Made by a program: the position numbers and the translations under genes. From positions 124,001 to 188,000 of the forward strand of contig JADJLN010000010.1 of the NCBI GenBank assembly GCA_016710115.1: 64,000 nucleotides of DNA, given 5' to 3'. The stretch comes from Saprospiraceae bacterium. GTDB taxonomy: Bacteria; Bacteroidota; Bacteroidia; Chitinophagales; Saprospiraceae. This document shows positions 55,401-64,000 of this stretch, in pieces. The first letter of the stretch is position 1. Each line of letters starts with the position of its first letter. The notes below the pieces were generated by a model, which was not told the DNA's origin, searched no databases, and saw only the letters and a program-made list of their open reading frames with translations.

Positions 55401-56733
55401 CGAAGTCCAAAAGCCCCTGGCTACTGTCGTCATCGGTGGATTGATCACGGCGACCTTCCTGACGCTGGTGGTTCTGCCTCTTCTCTATCTGATGTTTGCC
55501 GACCGGCCGGCAAGAAGTCGGATCCAGCACGGATCAATACCTGTCCTTCTTCTCTGTTTCTGTTTGGTTAGTGGAGTAAAATTGCAGGCACAATCCGACC
55601 ACCGTCTCTCGCTTGACCAGGTGATTCAACAGGCCAGAACGAACAATCTGAATATCCAGGCCGGCCAAGTGGAGGTCTTGAAAAACAGAACGCTCGTCGG
55701 AACCTGGTTGGATCTGCCGAAGACCGGTGTATTTGTTGAGAATGAAGATATTCTTCCTGGAAATGCAAAGGGGATACTCAAGATCGGCATGTCGCAAAGT
55801 ATGGCCACCCCCGGCTTGTACAAGGCGCGAAAGCGCCAGTTGGAGCAACATGTCCGCATTGCCGAATCCAGGCTTTCACTGACTGACGGGGAATTGCTTC
55901 GGGATGTCCGATCTGCATATTACAAGCTGTGGTACCTGGAGAATAAGGCCGGATTGTATCTGAAGCTGGACAGTCTCTATGCAGGAATGGCGGCCGCCAC
56001 CCGTGTCCGGGTAAAGTCGGGTGATGGCCCGTTTCTGGACCAACTGGTCGCAGAAGCAAAAGCGAATGAGATCAGTATGATCCGTCAGCAACTTTCACAT
56101 GATCTGGTTATAGAACAGGAAATCCTGATGTTGGCAATGAACGCCACGGAAGCTGTGTTGCCCGAGTTGAGGCCGATGGTTCGCATTCAACTGGAAGAGC
56201 CTGACCAGGCAGGTATGCACCCTGTTCTTTCACTCCAGCAGGGAATGATCGGTCTGGCCGAAACAGGGATTCAGGTACAAAAGAAAGGGATGCTGCCAGA
56301 ATACAGCGGCCGGGTGTTTACCCAGCGACTCTACGGTGTCGACCCACCTTTTTCTGGATTTTCAATTACCATGGGTGTGCCATTGGTCAGCAAACCACAA
56401 CGCCAACGAATCGAAGCGGCCCGATTGGATCACAAGTACCAGTCCATGATCCTGGAGGCAGAAAGGCGTCAATTGGCTGCGGATCGGGCTCAATCCAGGG
56501 AGCATGTGCAACGATGCGAACAAGCGCTCATCTTTTATGAGGTTCACGGGCTGGCCCAGGCAAGCAGAATTCAGGATATCGCCAGGCGAACGTACGAAGC
56601 CGGAGAAATCAGTTTTGCCGACTGGATGCAATTTGCCACTCAAGCAGTCATGTATGAGCAGAATTATCTGGATGCATTACATGCATATAACCAGGCGGTG
56701 ATCAGATACCAATATTTTATTCAATCCTATTAA
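52408..56733 (+). CDS. CusA/CzcA-family heavy-metal RND efflux pump fused to a TolC-like domain
   Basis: 1441 residues. Residues 1 to about 1035 are the RND pump: TM1 VILLMTAFLVVWGIWSATRLPVDAVPDITNNQVQ, proton-relay segment GAIDFGLIVDGAVIIVE (about 408-424), periplasmic loops with GSAEVPTDPMPPEASDMMI and QPIQMRFNELMTGIRQDVAIKIFG, and the second TM bundle. These loop motifs are closer to CzcA than to CusA, so the metal is not certain. At about 1040-1065 a second signal-like hydrophobic stretch (IPVLLLCFCLVSGVKLQAQ) precedes a TolC-like outer-membrane domain (1070-1441, coiled helices). This fusion is common in Bacteroidota. The adaptor gene follows after 35 bp. Confidence 0.94.
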   Translation: MLNRIIYFSIKNKPVILLMTAFLVVWGIWSATRLPVDAVPDITNNQVQILTICPTLAAQEVEQFVTYPIEQSVANLPELEELRSISRFGLSVVTLVFADDVDIWFARQIVGERIREAEEHIPAGIGKPELAPVSTGLGEIYQYVIHPKPGSEEKYSGMDLRTMQDWIVARQLYGTPGIAEVNSFGGHLKQYEVAVNPDRLRAMDITIPEIFRALENNNENTGGAYIDKKPNAWFIRGIGLVTSLDDIRNITVKLSSNGIPILINDVAEVRFGSAVRYGALTYNGEKEAVGGMVMMLKGANSADVVKRVKDKMITIQRSLPEDVIIEPFLDRTNLVSRAIHTVEKNLIEGALIVIFVLVVFLGNLRAGMIVASAIPLSMLFALGMMNVFGVSANLMSLGAIDFGLIVDGAVIIVEATLHHLGLRRLGRRLTQDEMDEEVFQSASKIRNSAAFGEIIILVVYIPILTLVGIEGKMFTPMAQTVGFAILGALLLSITYIPMMCARFLPRQMPEGETFSDRLMAFFQRRYSPVLDLAIRFKRVTVGLTIGLFLFSVFLFTRIGGEFIPQLEEGDYAFHCILPMGSSLSQSIETSMQAQRLLKAFPEVKMVVGKTGSAEVPTDPMPPEASDMMIILKDKSEWTTTDDYQELARLMLEKLETIPGIFFEANQPIQMRFNELMTGIRQDVAIKIFGENIDTLAALAPDISAVLRTVDGISQPQTEQTIGLPQITIQYDRNRLAHYGISVEDVNHTVSTAFAGEKAGVVFENERRFDLVVRLDSTHRASFDDVGDLYVPTPSGNQIPLDQVAEVSFQQGPAQISRDDGKRRLVIGFNLVGRDVHSVVREIRKKLEDQLVLPAGYYYTFGGTFENLQKANDRLRIAVPVALALIFLLLYFTFHSIKLATLIFTAIPMSAIGGVFALLVRGMPFSISAGVGFIALFGVAVLNGIVLIATFNQLKHDGMTNTLERVIEGTRIRLRPVLMTAMVASFGFLPMALSTGAGAEVQKPLATVVIGGLITATFLTLVVLPLLYLMFADRPARSRIQHGSIPVLLLCFCLVSGVKLQAQSDHRLSLDQVIQQARTNNLNIQAGQVEVLKNRTLVGTWLDLPKTGVFVENEDILPGNAKGILKIGMSQSMATPGLYKARKRQLEQHVRIAESRLSLTDGELLRDVRSAYYKLWYLENKAGLYLKLDSLYAGMAAATRVRVKSGDGPFLDQLVAEAKANEISMIRQQLSHDLVIEQEILMLAMNATEAVLPELRPMVRIQLEEPDQAGMHPVLSLQQGMIGLAETGIQVQKKGMLPEYSGRVFTQRLYGVDPPFSGFSITMGVPLVSKPQRQRIEAARLDHKYQSMILEAERRQLAADRAQSREHVQRCEQALIFYEVHGLAQASRIQDIARRTYEAGEISFADWMQFATQAVMYEQNYLDALHAYNQAVIRYQYFIQSY

Positions 56734-56768
56734 CCTGTTATTCGGATCCATATCCGATCGGAAAATTC

Positions 56769-58013
56769 ATGATCATGAGACAATTTATTTTTATATCCAT
56801 CTCTGCTTTTCTGTTGTCGGCTTGTCAAGAGAAGAGTCAGGACCATGGACACGATAGTGCGTTCAGCCATAGTCATGGTCCATCTGCATCAACAGGAGAA
56901 ACCGTGCATGAAGAGACGACAGTCGGTCTGACCGTCGACCAGATGAAGAGTATAGATCTGCATGTCGGCCCACTGGAGCTGCGGAACCTGATGTCGAGCA
57001 TAAAAGCGAACGGGTTGCTCAATGTGCCCAGCCAGAATAAGGCATCTGTCAACAGTCTGTATACGGGCATCGTTGAAAAGATCCATGTGCGTCCGGGAAG
57101 CGCTGTTTCAGAAGGACAGGCTATTGCTCAACTCATCAGTCCGGATATCCTTTCTCTCCAGGAAGAATACCTTGCCCTGGCACCAAAAATGATCATGGCT
57201 CAGGCAGATCTGCAGCGACAAAAGGAATTGATCGCCGGACAGGCGGGCGCAATAAAAAATCAACAGGCGGCTGAAGCCACATTGGAAGGTCTTCGGATCC
57301 GCAGGGCAGCTCTGGGTCGTCAATTGACATTGATGGGAATTGGAATCGATAAATTGAACACTGAAAATCTCTCTTCCCGTATTGTTGTGCGATCACCTAT
57401 CCGGGGAACCATCGGCAATATTATGGTCAATATTGGATCACATGTGGGCACAAACACCCTGATCGCGGATGTCATCGATAATTCTCAATTGCATCTGGAT
57501 CTGTATGTTTACGAAAAAGATTTGCCACACATTAAAAAAGGGCAGTCGCTCACATTTATTCTGACCAATCAACCTGGTCGCAGTTATCAGGCTGAGGTAT
57601 TTTCCATTGGTACAACGTTTGAAAACGAGACGAAAGCAATCGCTGTACATTGTGTAGTGAAGGGGACTATTCAGGGACTGATCGAAGGAATGAGTGTGAC
57701 AGCTCAGCTGAATGTCAGTAATGAACGCATGCCTGCTTTGCCATCAGAGGCCATTGTCAATCATGATGGTCAGGATTATATTTTTCATGTAATAAAAGGT
57801 GACCATTCCCACACTCAGGACGGGCAAGACCATGCCCATACATCCGATGATTTTCTGTTTGAACGGATACCAGTGAAAAAGGGTGCCAGCGAATTGGGCT
57901 ATACCGGTGTCACACCATTAACTGAAATTCCAGCAGATGCCCGATTTGTAACAAAAGGGGGATTCTTTTTATTGGCGAAAATGACAAACGCCGGGGAAGC
58001 CCATCAGCATTGA
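56769..58013 (+). CDS. RND efflux periplasmic adaptor (CusB/CzcB family)
   Basis: 414 residues. Lipoprotein signal ending FLLSAC, then a His-rich segment (DHGHDSAFSHSHGPS) that may bind metal. The membrane-fusion-protein core starts VDQMKSIDLHVGPLELRNLMSSIKANGLL. The barrel-sandwich halves are VEKIHVRPGSAVSEGQAIAQLISPDI and RIVVRSPIRGTIGNIMVNIGSHVGTNTLIADV, with a helical hairpin between them (about 130-190). A second His-rich stretch (GDHSHTQDGQDHAHTSDD, about 348-366) lies in the C-terminal region. It links the inner-membrane pump to the outer-membrane channel encoded by the preceding fused gene. Confidence 0.93.
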   Translation: MIMRQFIFISISAFLLSACQEKSQDHGHDSAFSHSHGPSASTGETVHEETTVGLTVDQMKSIDLHVGPLELRNLMSSIKANGLLNVPSQNKASVNSLYTGIVEKIHVRPGSAVSEGQAIAQLISPDILSLQEEYLALAPKMIMAQADLQRQKELIAGQAGAIKNQQAAEATLEGLRIRRAALGRQLTLMGIGIDKLNTENLSSRIVVRSPIRGTIGNIMVNIGSHVGTNTLIADVIDNSQLHLDLYVYEKDLPHIKKGQSLTFILTNQPGRSYQAEVFSIGTTFENETKAIAVHCVVKGTIQGLIEGMSVTAQLNVSNERMPALPSEAIVNHDGQDYIFHVIKGDHSHTQDGQDHAHTSDDFLFERIPVKKGASELGYTGVTPLTEIPADARFVTKGGFFLLAKMTNAGEAHQH

Positions 58014-58235
58014 CAGTTGCTTCTTTGGAAAAAGGGGAATCAGAATCTGTTTTTTCAATGGCTCTGTTAAAGGACGGAATAGTTTCCTACTGAATCCCTA
58101 TTCTTCATTCCCTTCCCTTCCCTGAATACCCTGGGGGCTATACGACAGCGCGAAGGCAAAACGCCTACCCGATACGCTGTAGAGGCTGGCACCACTGAAG
58201 AGCTGGTCCGGATGAGTATTCGGTAAAAGGGGCAA

Positions 58236-58607
58236 TCAATCTTCGCCGATCTCCTGTTTTCTGTCCATCCACCACACGAAGAGATAGATGAATACTGGAG
58301 CAATAATGATACTGATCCAGGGATCAAACAAAAGATCATTTCGCAGCAGGAACAGCCCTGAAATGCCTGTCAGTGTAAAGAGTGAACCCACCAGTTCATT
58401 TGGCCAGGCGATCCATATACCGATCATGGTGCTGACCGGGAAAAGCAGAAAAATGCCGACATCACGAGCCGTGTGGAAACTGGAAAGAAAAGGCACTTCC
58501 GGATCGATGACTTGCCCGAGGAACATCAACAGGAGAAAGGCAACGCTCAATGAGCCCCATATCCGGGCTGTCCAGCGCAGAACGGTAAGCGAATGGTTAT
58601 TGATCAC
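58236..58607 (-). CDS. Hypothetical four-TM membrane protein
   Basis: 123 residues with four hydrophobic segments (WGSLSVAFLLLMFLGQVI; VGIFLLFPVSTMIGIWIAW; ELVGSLFTLTGISGLFLL; WISIIIAPVFIYLFVWWM) and short charged ends. It is the size and pattern of small uncharacterised integral membrane proteins with a WPNE/WWMDR motif that are frequent in Bacteroidota. No function can be assigned. Confidence 0.75.
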   Translation of the reverse strand: MINNHSLTVLRWTARIWGSLSVAFLLLMFLGQVIDPEVPFLSSFHTARDVGIFLLFPVSTMIGIWIAWPNELVGSLFTLTGISGLFLLRNDLLFDPWISIIIAPVFIYLFVWWMDRKQEIGED

Positions 58608-58671
58608 CTGCTCTTGGGTGCTTTCTATTCATCAATGAAAAAATCAGTCGAAGATACATCATTCCGGACCA

Positions 58672-60132
58672 TCAATGAGATACGATCATAGGACGAGTGA
58701 ATAGCTGGTTTCCTGCGGACAATCGGTAGAAATAAACGCCAGCGGGTAGTTCGGTCCCCTCTGTCCAATACGATTGCAACCCGCCGGCCAGATATCCGGA
58801 CACGAGCGTCTGGACAGGGTTGCCGAGGAAGTCAAATACTGTCAGATCGACGTTCATGGAATGCGGGAGAGAGAAGGTTATGGTTGATCGGGTACTGAAT
58901 GGATTGGGCACATTCTGATTCAATTGGATTGGAGCAGGTATTTCTGTTTTCTGTGTCCCGGTGATCTTGCTGATCTGGACACGAGCTTCCTTAAACGTGA
59001 TCGGTTTTCCCCAGGGCCAGTTATAACTCCCTTCAAAGTAATAGATATAAATCCATCCCTTCAGAAAAGTTATATCCTGAAGGGTGATGTTGTAATCTTC
59101 ATGTGGTAATGCGATGTAGCCACTTCCGCCATCCGTGCGGATGTAACTCAATCCTGGTTTGTCTTGTTTTTCCTGGTTGATCCAATACACAGAATGAAAG
59201 GGATCCAGATGAATATTTGACCCGATCGTGAAGGGATGCACCCATTCCGTATCAAAGAGAACCGGGGCTTTATCCCAGGTGGTGTCTGTCAGCCGGAACA
59301 GTTGTGGGTGCGGGTCGTCCAGATGGATGTCCTGCAATAAATAGACACCCCCTTTATCCGCACCCAGTTTGGTTGCATACGAACTTAAAGGATCACAGTC
59401 ATATTCACCTGACCAGATATCTTCAAAACTGATTGACCAGGTACTGTCCTCTTTGACATAGACTCGTGTAATCAGGGTGTCGGGACAACGACTTTCAGCA
59501 AAGCACAGGTACAGTTTATCGTTTTGGGAAACCATGCTGGGCTTTGTTTTTTCCGATTTTCCAACCTCAGAGATGATTTTCCTGTGCCATTGAGAGCCAT
59601 CAAATGAAGCATATTCGATGGGGTAGTGATTGGCAGGCGGAATGCGTACACCACAGAATGCAAATCCGATCTCCTTGCCATGAGGAGCCGAAGCAACATA
59701 TTGATCCGGAGTGCCCAACTGATTCAAACTGAATGATTCGATCCAGCTGGTATCGGTTCGTGTATAGGCTTTAATCATCCGGGTATTATTCGAATTAAAA
59801 CCTGCATAAATCCAGGGTATTCCCGCAGAGTCGAATTGAATTGCTGTGTTGGTAAGGGATTTGATATAGTCGGGAATTTCCAGTACCGTGTCTGTCAGAA
59901 ATGAATTTTCCCCGCGTATGCTGTACAGGAGATAGGTGTTGGCTTCATGATCACTGTAAAAATAGCTGAGATGGATCAGGCTGTCCCAGGTAGTCGAATA
60001 CAGCCCATACACACCTTGCTGGCCGATGGCGGAAGTATTGAAAGAGTCCAGAGTGGTCACTTGAATATCGATCTGGCAGGTGCTGCTCCACCAGGCGCAA
60101 AGCAGAAAAACGGTAGAGAGGATTTGTTTCAT
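58672..60132 (-). CDS. Secreted protein with T9SS type A sorting domain (beta-propeller-like)
   Basis: 486 residues. Signal peptide MKQILSTVFLLCAWWSSTCQ. The body (residues about 25-385) consists of repeated blocks of the kind DTSWIESFSLNQLGTPDQYVASAPHG and SYIRTDGGSGYIALPHEDYN with D-x-W and W-x-x-x-Y strands, suggestive of a beta-propeller of the BNR/Kelch sort. The C-terminus (QNVPNPFSTRSTITFSLP...VFDFLGNPVQTLVSG...GVYFYRLSAGNQLFTRPMIV) is a type A sorting domain. The protein is thus exported by the type IX system. The gene is intact. Confidence 0.85.
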   Translation of the reverse strand: MKQILSTVFLLCAWWSSTCQIDIQVTTLDSFNTSAIGQQGVYGLYSTTWDSLIHLSYFYSDHEANTYLLYSIRGENSFLTDTVLEIPDYIKSLTNTAIQFDSAGIPWIYAGFNSNNTRMIKAYTRTDTSWIESFSLNQLGTPDQYVASAPHGKEIGFAFCGVRIPPANHYPIEYASFDGSQWHRKIISEVGKSEKTKPSMVSQNDKLYLCFAESRCPDTLITRVYVKEDSTWSISFEDIWSGEYDCDPLSSYATKLGADKGGVYLLQDIHLDDPHPQLFRLTDTTWDKAPVLFDTEWVHPFTIGSNIHLDPFHSVYWINQEKQDKPGLSYIRTDGGSGYIALPHEDYNITLQDITFLKGWIYIYYFEGSYNWPWGKPITFKEARVQISKITGTQKTEIPAPIQLNQNVPNPFSTRSTITFSLPHSMNVDLTVFDFLGNPVQTLVSGYLAGGLQSYWTEGTELPAGVYFYRLSAGNQLFTRPMIVSH

Positions 60133-60281
60133 CTTTCCTGATTTGTGGTAAATTAGGAAAAATCAGGAGATAAATGGATGATCCTCATCATAGACCGAAC
60201 GATTGATCAAGATCAACTGCCCAAGCCACAATTATTTTCTGTCAATCTATACTGGTTTTTAGGGTCTCCAGCTGGGAAGCC

Positions 60282-61037
60282 TCACTTGACATTCATCTGT
60301 GAAATATCGTTCACGAGGTCAGTATTCATTGTAAAGACAAGTCCGATCTGCGGGATAAGCATATTGGCTGTTGCCTTGACGGGATCAAAAGCACTGAACG
60401 GATTTTCTTCGAATTGGACGTCATCGATATCGTCCTTCAGCTGGAAGAAGGTCACCTCTCCTCCAGCCAGATAGCTGCACTTGAGGTCGAGTGCAATGCC
60501 TGAATGGCCAAAATAGAACAGAATCCCGGCCGAGCCGCCATATCCCAGTGTCCAATCGCCATCCGTGTCACGATCCTGTTCTTGCCAGCTATGATCAAAT
60601 TGGTCCTGACGGGCTTCGAGCCGCTTGGAAATGTAAAAGTTTTTTACCCCGATCAACGCTTCCGCATAGGGTTTTACCCAGCCTGGAGTATTGGGAACGA
60701 TCCGCAGACTACCATAACCGGAAAACAGATTGGAGGAGGCGCGCAACCGGTAATCGCCATAAAAACCACCCGGTAGCAGGAGAGTAAAATCCCGTCGCAG
60801 CTGCTCAAATCCCATCATCGAAAGATTAAATCCGGCATACAATGGCAGATCTTTATTGATCCTGAAATACAGGTCCATACTGCCTCCGAATCCGATCTCA
60901 TCATAAGCGTCCCGAAATGCACCCTGTGGAAGACCAACCTGAAAATTCAGCCCCAGTGTGCCGATTTCATGTTGGGCCTGAACTGGAGTGATAGTGGCAC
61001 CCAGGAGCATCCAGAAAAAATAGATGGCTTTTTTCAT
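60282..61037 (-). CDS. Outer-membrane beta-barrel protein
   Basis: 251 residues with a signal peptide (MKKAIYFFWMLLGATITPVQAQ). The mature part consists of alternating strands and turns (LGLNFQVGLPQGAFRDAYDEIGFGGSMDLYFRI; AGFNLSMMGF; VKPYAEALIGVKNFYI; GYGGSAGILFYFG) as in small Bacteroidota barrels (OmpA/PorT-like). It ends IGLVFTMNTDLVNDISQMNVK, without the usual terminal aromatic, so the last strand is uncertain. Function unknown. Confidence 0.74.
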   Translation of the reverse strand: MKKAIYFFWMLLGATITPVQAQHEIGTLGLNFQVGLPQGAFRDAYDEIGFGGSMDLYFRINKDLPLYAGFNLSMMGFEQLRRDFTLLLPGGFYGDYRLRASSNLFSGYGSLRIVPNTPGWVKPYAEALIGVKNFYISKRLEARQDQFDHSWQEQDRDTDGDWTLGYGGSAGILFYFGHSGIALDLKCSYLAGGEVTFFQLKDDIDDVQFEENPFSAFDPVKATANMLIPQIGLVFTMNTDLVNDISQMNVK

Positions 61038-61166
61038 GTCACGTGTTTGGCGTAAATATGGAGGAATTATCGAAGTCAGAAAACAACCGAAAGCCGCTTT
61101 GTCTTTTTTTTAACGAGCCTTATCAAACTGTGAAATTCCCTCAGAAACCCCGAAACAGAATGGCGA

Positions 61167-63514
61167 TCACATGACCTGATGCCCGTTCACAAAATACATC
61201 TCGATATCGCCCCGATGTTTAACAGGAAGGAGACCCCGATAATCGCAGGAAAACTGATTGTCCAGCCGGTCGAAAACCGGTCTTGAAATATTGATTTTTC
61301 CCGCTTCACCGGCACTCTCCAATCGGGATGCTGTGTTCACCGTGTCGCCCCAGATATCATAGGCAAACTTGCGACTGCCGACCACACCTGCGACAACGGG
61401 CCCACAGTGGATACCGACCCGCATTCGGAACACCGGAGCGCCATTTTTTTCCTGGATGATGGCCTGATGCCGACAGAACGCCTGCATCTCCAGGGCCGCC
61501 TGGATGGTGGATTGGACATGATCCCCATCCGAATGGCCCAGGCCGCCGGCACACATGTAGGCATCACCAATGGTCTTGATCTTTTCCAGACCATGGCGGT
61601 AGACAATCTCATCAAAGGCCGCAAAGTAGGTGTTCAGATCATCGATCAGCAGGTTGGGATCAAGGTGTTCAGTCAGGGAGGTGAACTGGCTGAAGTCGGT
61701 GAACATGACGGTCACCTGATCAACCTTTCGCGGGGTGGCCTTTCCGGTCGCTTTCAGTTCTTCGGCAGTGTCAGCCGGGAGGATATTGAGCAGTAATTCA
61801 TCGGAGCGGGCCTTTTCCGCAGCGATCTGAGCCCGACTCGCCTCGATTACGTCATGCTGTTGGCGGATCTGCAGATTCTGATCGGCCAGAAGGCGATTTT
61901 TCCGCCGGGTTAACAGGTAGCCACCAGCGATCAATCCGAGGATAACCAGGAGCAGTGCCCCGGCCCCGAGAGCGGATCGGCGGAAGGCATCCTGTTGCTG
62001 GATGGTCAGGTCCTGGATCTGCTTTTCCTGGTTGAGCAGGGAGATTTTCTGAAGATTTTCCTGCTCCCTGGATTCCTGTGCAGCAATTTCCATTTGCTGG
62101 ATGGCCTCTCGTTGATTCAACTCTGTGATCTCCCTGTCCTGGCGTTCGGTTTCAAGTCGTTGTCTGGCCAGCACCAATTCCTGGTTTGCACGGGCTGCTT
62201 CCAGGGCCTGATTGGCAAGTCGGCTGGCCTGAATCTCCTGTTGTTGACGAAGTAAAACCAGCTCATCTTCCTTACGCGCGGCTTCCAGACTCATATTGTC
62301 GGATTCCAGTTGAAGCTTTTCTTTCTCTAACCCCAATTGCTGTATCGTGAGGTCACGAAGTTCCTGAGCCGACAGCAGGAGACGGATTTCTTTTTCACTT
62401 CGTTCCAGTGAAAGTTCCTGTTCCTGGAGCCGTTGTTCTTGCAAGCGATCTTCGAGACGGAGTGAGTCCCGAATGGACAAATGTTTTTGGTAGTACCCCA
62501 AGGCTGTTTCATATTCCGACAGCGCAGTATAAATCCCGGCAGTGGTCAGATAGGATTCGGCTTCAGTGTACGCATCTTTTTCATTTTGGGCAGAAGTGGC
62601 TGCCAAATCTGCATAGCGCAATGCATTATACTGATCGCCACTCTTTTTATATACCACCGCAATTAAATTGCGAATGGCAGGTTTTGATCAGGCGGTGCCA
62701 GACTTTCCGCTTTCTGGAGTGCTGCCAAACTCGCTTTGGTGTTGCCCATATTGTATTCCGCTATGCCGAGGTGGGTCAACAGGGCCAATTTTTCAGCGGA
62801 TGCATCACCTGGTCGAAACGTGGCTAATGCTTCTTTGAATCTGCGGGCAGCTGCAACATATTGGCCATCCCGGTGCAATAGATAACCCAGATTGTTATTT
62901 AAGCTGGCAATCCGTTTTTGGTCATTCCCATTTCTCGCGTCAGTCAACCGTTGTTCTGTTAACAAGATCGCTTCCTTTCGCCGCCCGGTCTGTTCTAGTG
63001 CCTGGGTTTTCCATTGCAATAACTTGTCCAGATCTTGTCCATTCAACTCGGGATGTCCAAGTGATTGATTTAACCAATACAGTGCTGTGTCCGGCTGGAA
63101 TGAGGCGAGATAGGCACCGCCCAGATCCATTTGAATCTTTGCTTTGCGTAACTGACTCCATTGATTTTTCCAGCCGGCCAATGCTTCTTGAAAATAGGGT
63201 ATCGATGCACCTGGTAAATTGGCTTGTTGATAAATATCTGCAATTAAAATGGAGAATTCTGAATGGATATATGACGGATCATTTTCCTGGAACGATTGCT
63301 TTCCTTCCAATGCAAACCGGAGTGCTTTGGGAATATCCTTTTGGGATAAATACATTCGGGCTACCAACAATCGGAGGGAATCCCGTGCAGGTTGATCCCC
63401 GCGTTGGATCGCCTGATCAAGTTTCCGCTCTGCATCGGAGATACCTTCCTGACTCCACAAAGAGAGTGGGAGAATGAATAAAATGACCAATGTATAAAGG
63501 CGCGATCGGATCAT
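61167..63514 (-). CDS. TPR-sensor class III adenylate cyclase (one-base deletion)
   Basis: About 782 residues when joined. Signal peptide MIRSRLYTLVILFILPLSLWS from ATG 63514, then TPR repeats to about residue 340, a long coiled coil with Glu/Gln/Leu repeats, one TM segment (ALGAGALLLVILGLIAGGYLL) and a LLNILP linker. The cyclase domain holds VTVMFTDFSQFTSLTE with metal Asp, KIKTIGDAYM and YDIWGDTVNTASRLES. The Lys...Asp pair in the last two motifs favours ATP over GTP. The frame breaks after PPDQNLP near 62680; one more C gives PAIRNLIAVVYKKSG. Its ATG overlaps the stop of the upstream TonB-dependent receptor gene. Confidence 0.9.
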
Positions 63515-64000
63515 TGTTCGAGATCGTAACTGAGGCCAAACCATACGGTTCTGCCCATTTGAGGATTGTATTGAAGATCATCGCCTGTTCCGGTTGCAGA
63601 AATGCCGGCATATTCCTGCTGGAATAAATTCCTGATCTGGAAAAAGGTCTGCAAATTCCTGGTGAGGTGATACCGAAAATTCAGATCGACCAACGTATAT
63701 CCATCCAGGTTGCGCAATGGAGGTTCTGAACTATTTGCATAAAAGTCGGTTGCCGTACGGATATCAAGAGTCGTATAAAATTTGCTTCTCCACTGATAAG
63801 TTACTCTGGATTTCACGAGCCATTCCGGGTATTCACGAATATATTGGAGCGGCGCATTTTGATTTGTCAATTTTTCTTCACCCTGGCTCAGGTGAATCCA
63901 AGTTCAAAAAGTAACCGATTGGATATTTGTGGATTGCCTATTGTCAATTTGCCCTGTATGCCCTTCAAATCGAGATACGTATCACCAAAATTGAAATAGC
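63511..64000 (-). CDS. TonB-dependent receptor, C-terminal part (runs off the window; one-base deletion)
   Basis: The C-terminal 160 residues or so of an outer-membrane TonB-dependent receptor. The barrel strands read RVTYQWRSKFYTTLDIRTATDFYANSSEPPLRNLDGYTLVDLNFRYHLTRNLQTFFQIRNLFQQEYAG, with the typical ending TVWFGLSYDLEQ. Frame 63511-63870 and the frame entering from the window edge (YFNFGDTYLDLKGIQGKLTIGNPQISNRLLFELGFT) join if one C is added near 63890 (giving LSQGEEKLTNQNAPLQYI). Such receptors import siderophores, vitamins or glycans; the substrate cannot be told. It is translationally coupled to the cyclase gene. Confidence 0.85.

Overview
The window looks like chromosome from a member of the Bacteroidota, most likely a Saprospiria-type organism (Saprospiraceae/Lewinellaceae/Haliscomenobacter relatives). 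The evidence is: several secreted proteins ending in type IX secretion (Por) sorting domains; a CusA-type RND pump fused in one chain to a TolC-like protein; a DUF6660-like protein beside it; a Rho factor with a long Asp/Arg/Asn-rich insert; -7 promoter elements of the TAnnTTTG type; and a TonB-dependent receptor. The lineage below phylum is inference.

Layout. 1-2847: C-terminal part of a Cys/Met-metabolism PLP enzyme and a convergent fused FtcD. 2848-5060: repeat-rich non-coding DNA. 5061-7329: an AT-rich island that reads as two integron gene cassettes, each ending in an attC-like imperfect palindrome. 7330-9464: zinc metallopeptidase and serS (minus strand). 9719-12480: rho, rpmH, rnpA. 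13031-16824: aroQ-recQ facing away from the arabinose-5-phosphate isomerase gene. 17066-28894: secreted and envelope proteins, rhomboid protease, frr, lpxH, 3-hydroxyanthranilate dioxygenase, an SDR, a glucosaminidase/LysM protein and a membrane TPR glycosyltransferase-like protein. 28895-30328: repeat array. 30329-35029: tryptophan/kynurenine catabolic genes (RidA-type deaminase, tryptophan dioxygenase, semialdehyde dehydrogenase, ACMSD) interrupted by a four-helix-bundle gene. 35032-38420: two tandem paralogous T9SS surface proteins. 38767-51734: mixed metabolic genes, uvrB, a permease-methyltransferase pair and acetyltransferases, with a large word-repeat block at 40738-41960. 51908-58013: heavy-metal efflux locus. 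58236-64000: membrane and secreted proteins, a TPR adenylate cyclase and the end of a TonB-dependent receptor.

Pathways. Dioxygenase KynA, the 3-hydroxyanthranilate dioxygenase at 21906, ACMSD at 34036, the dehydrogenase at 31931 and the RidA protein at 30329 together form the tryptophan to 2-aminomuconate/4-oxalocrotonate route. The formamidase, kynurenine monooxygenase and kynureninase are not in the window. FtcD belongs to histidine degradation. AroQ, Frr, SerS, Rho, RpmH, RnpA, LpxH, RecQ and UvrB are housekeeping functions.

Two overall oddities matter to any reader. First, at least thirteen otherwise conserved genes, including the essential serS, carry one-base indels, mostly in short homopolymers; I join these reading frames below and suspect sequencing error for most. 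Second, intergenic DNA is crowded with 7-8 bp tandem repeats of many unrelated sequences and with short palindromic elements. No rRNA, tRNA, CRISPR array, transposase or integron integrase gene was seen.
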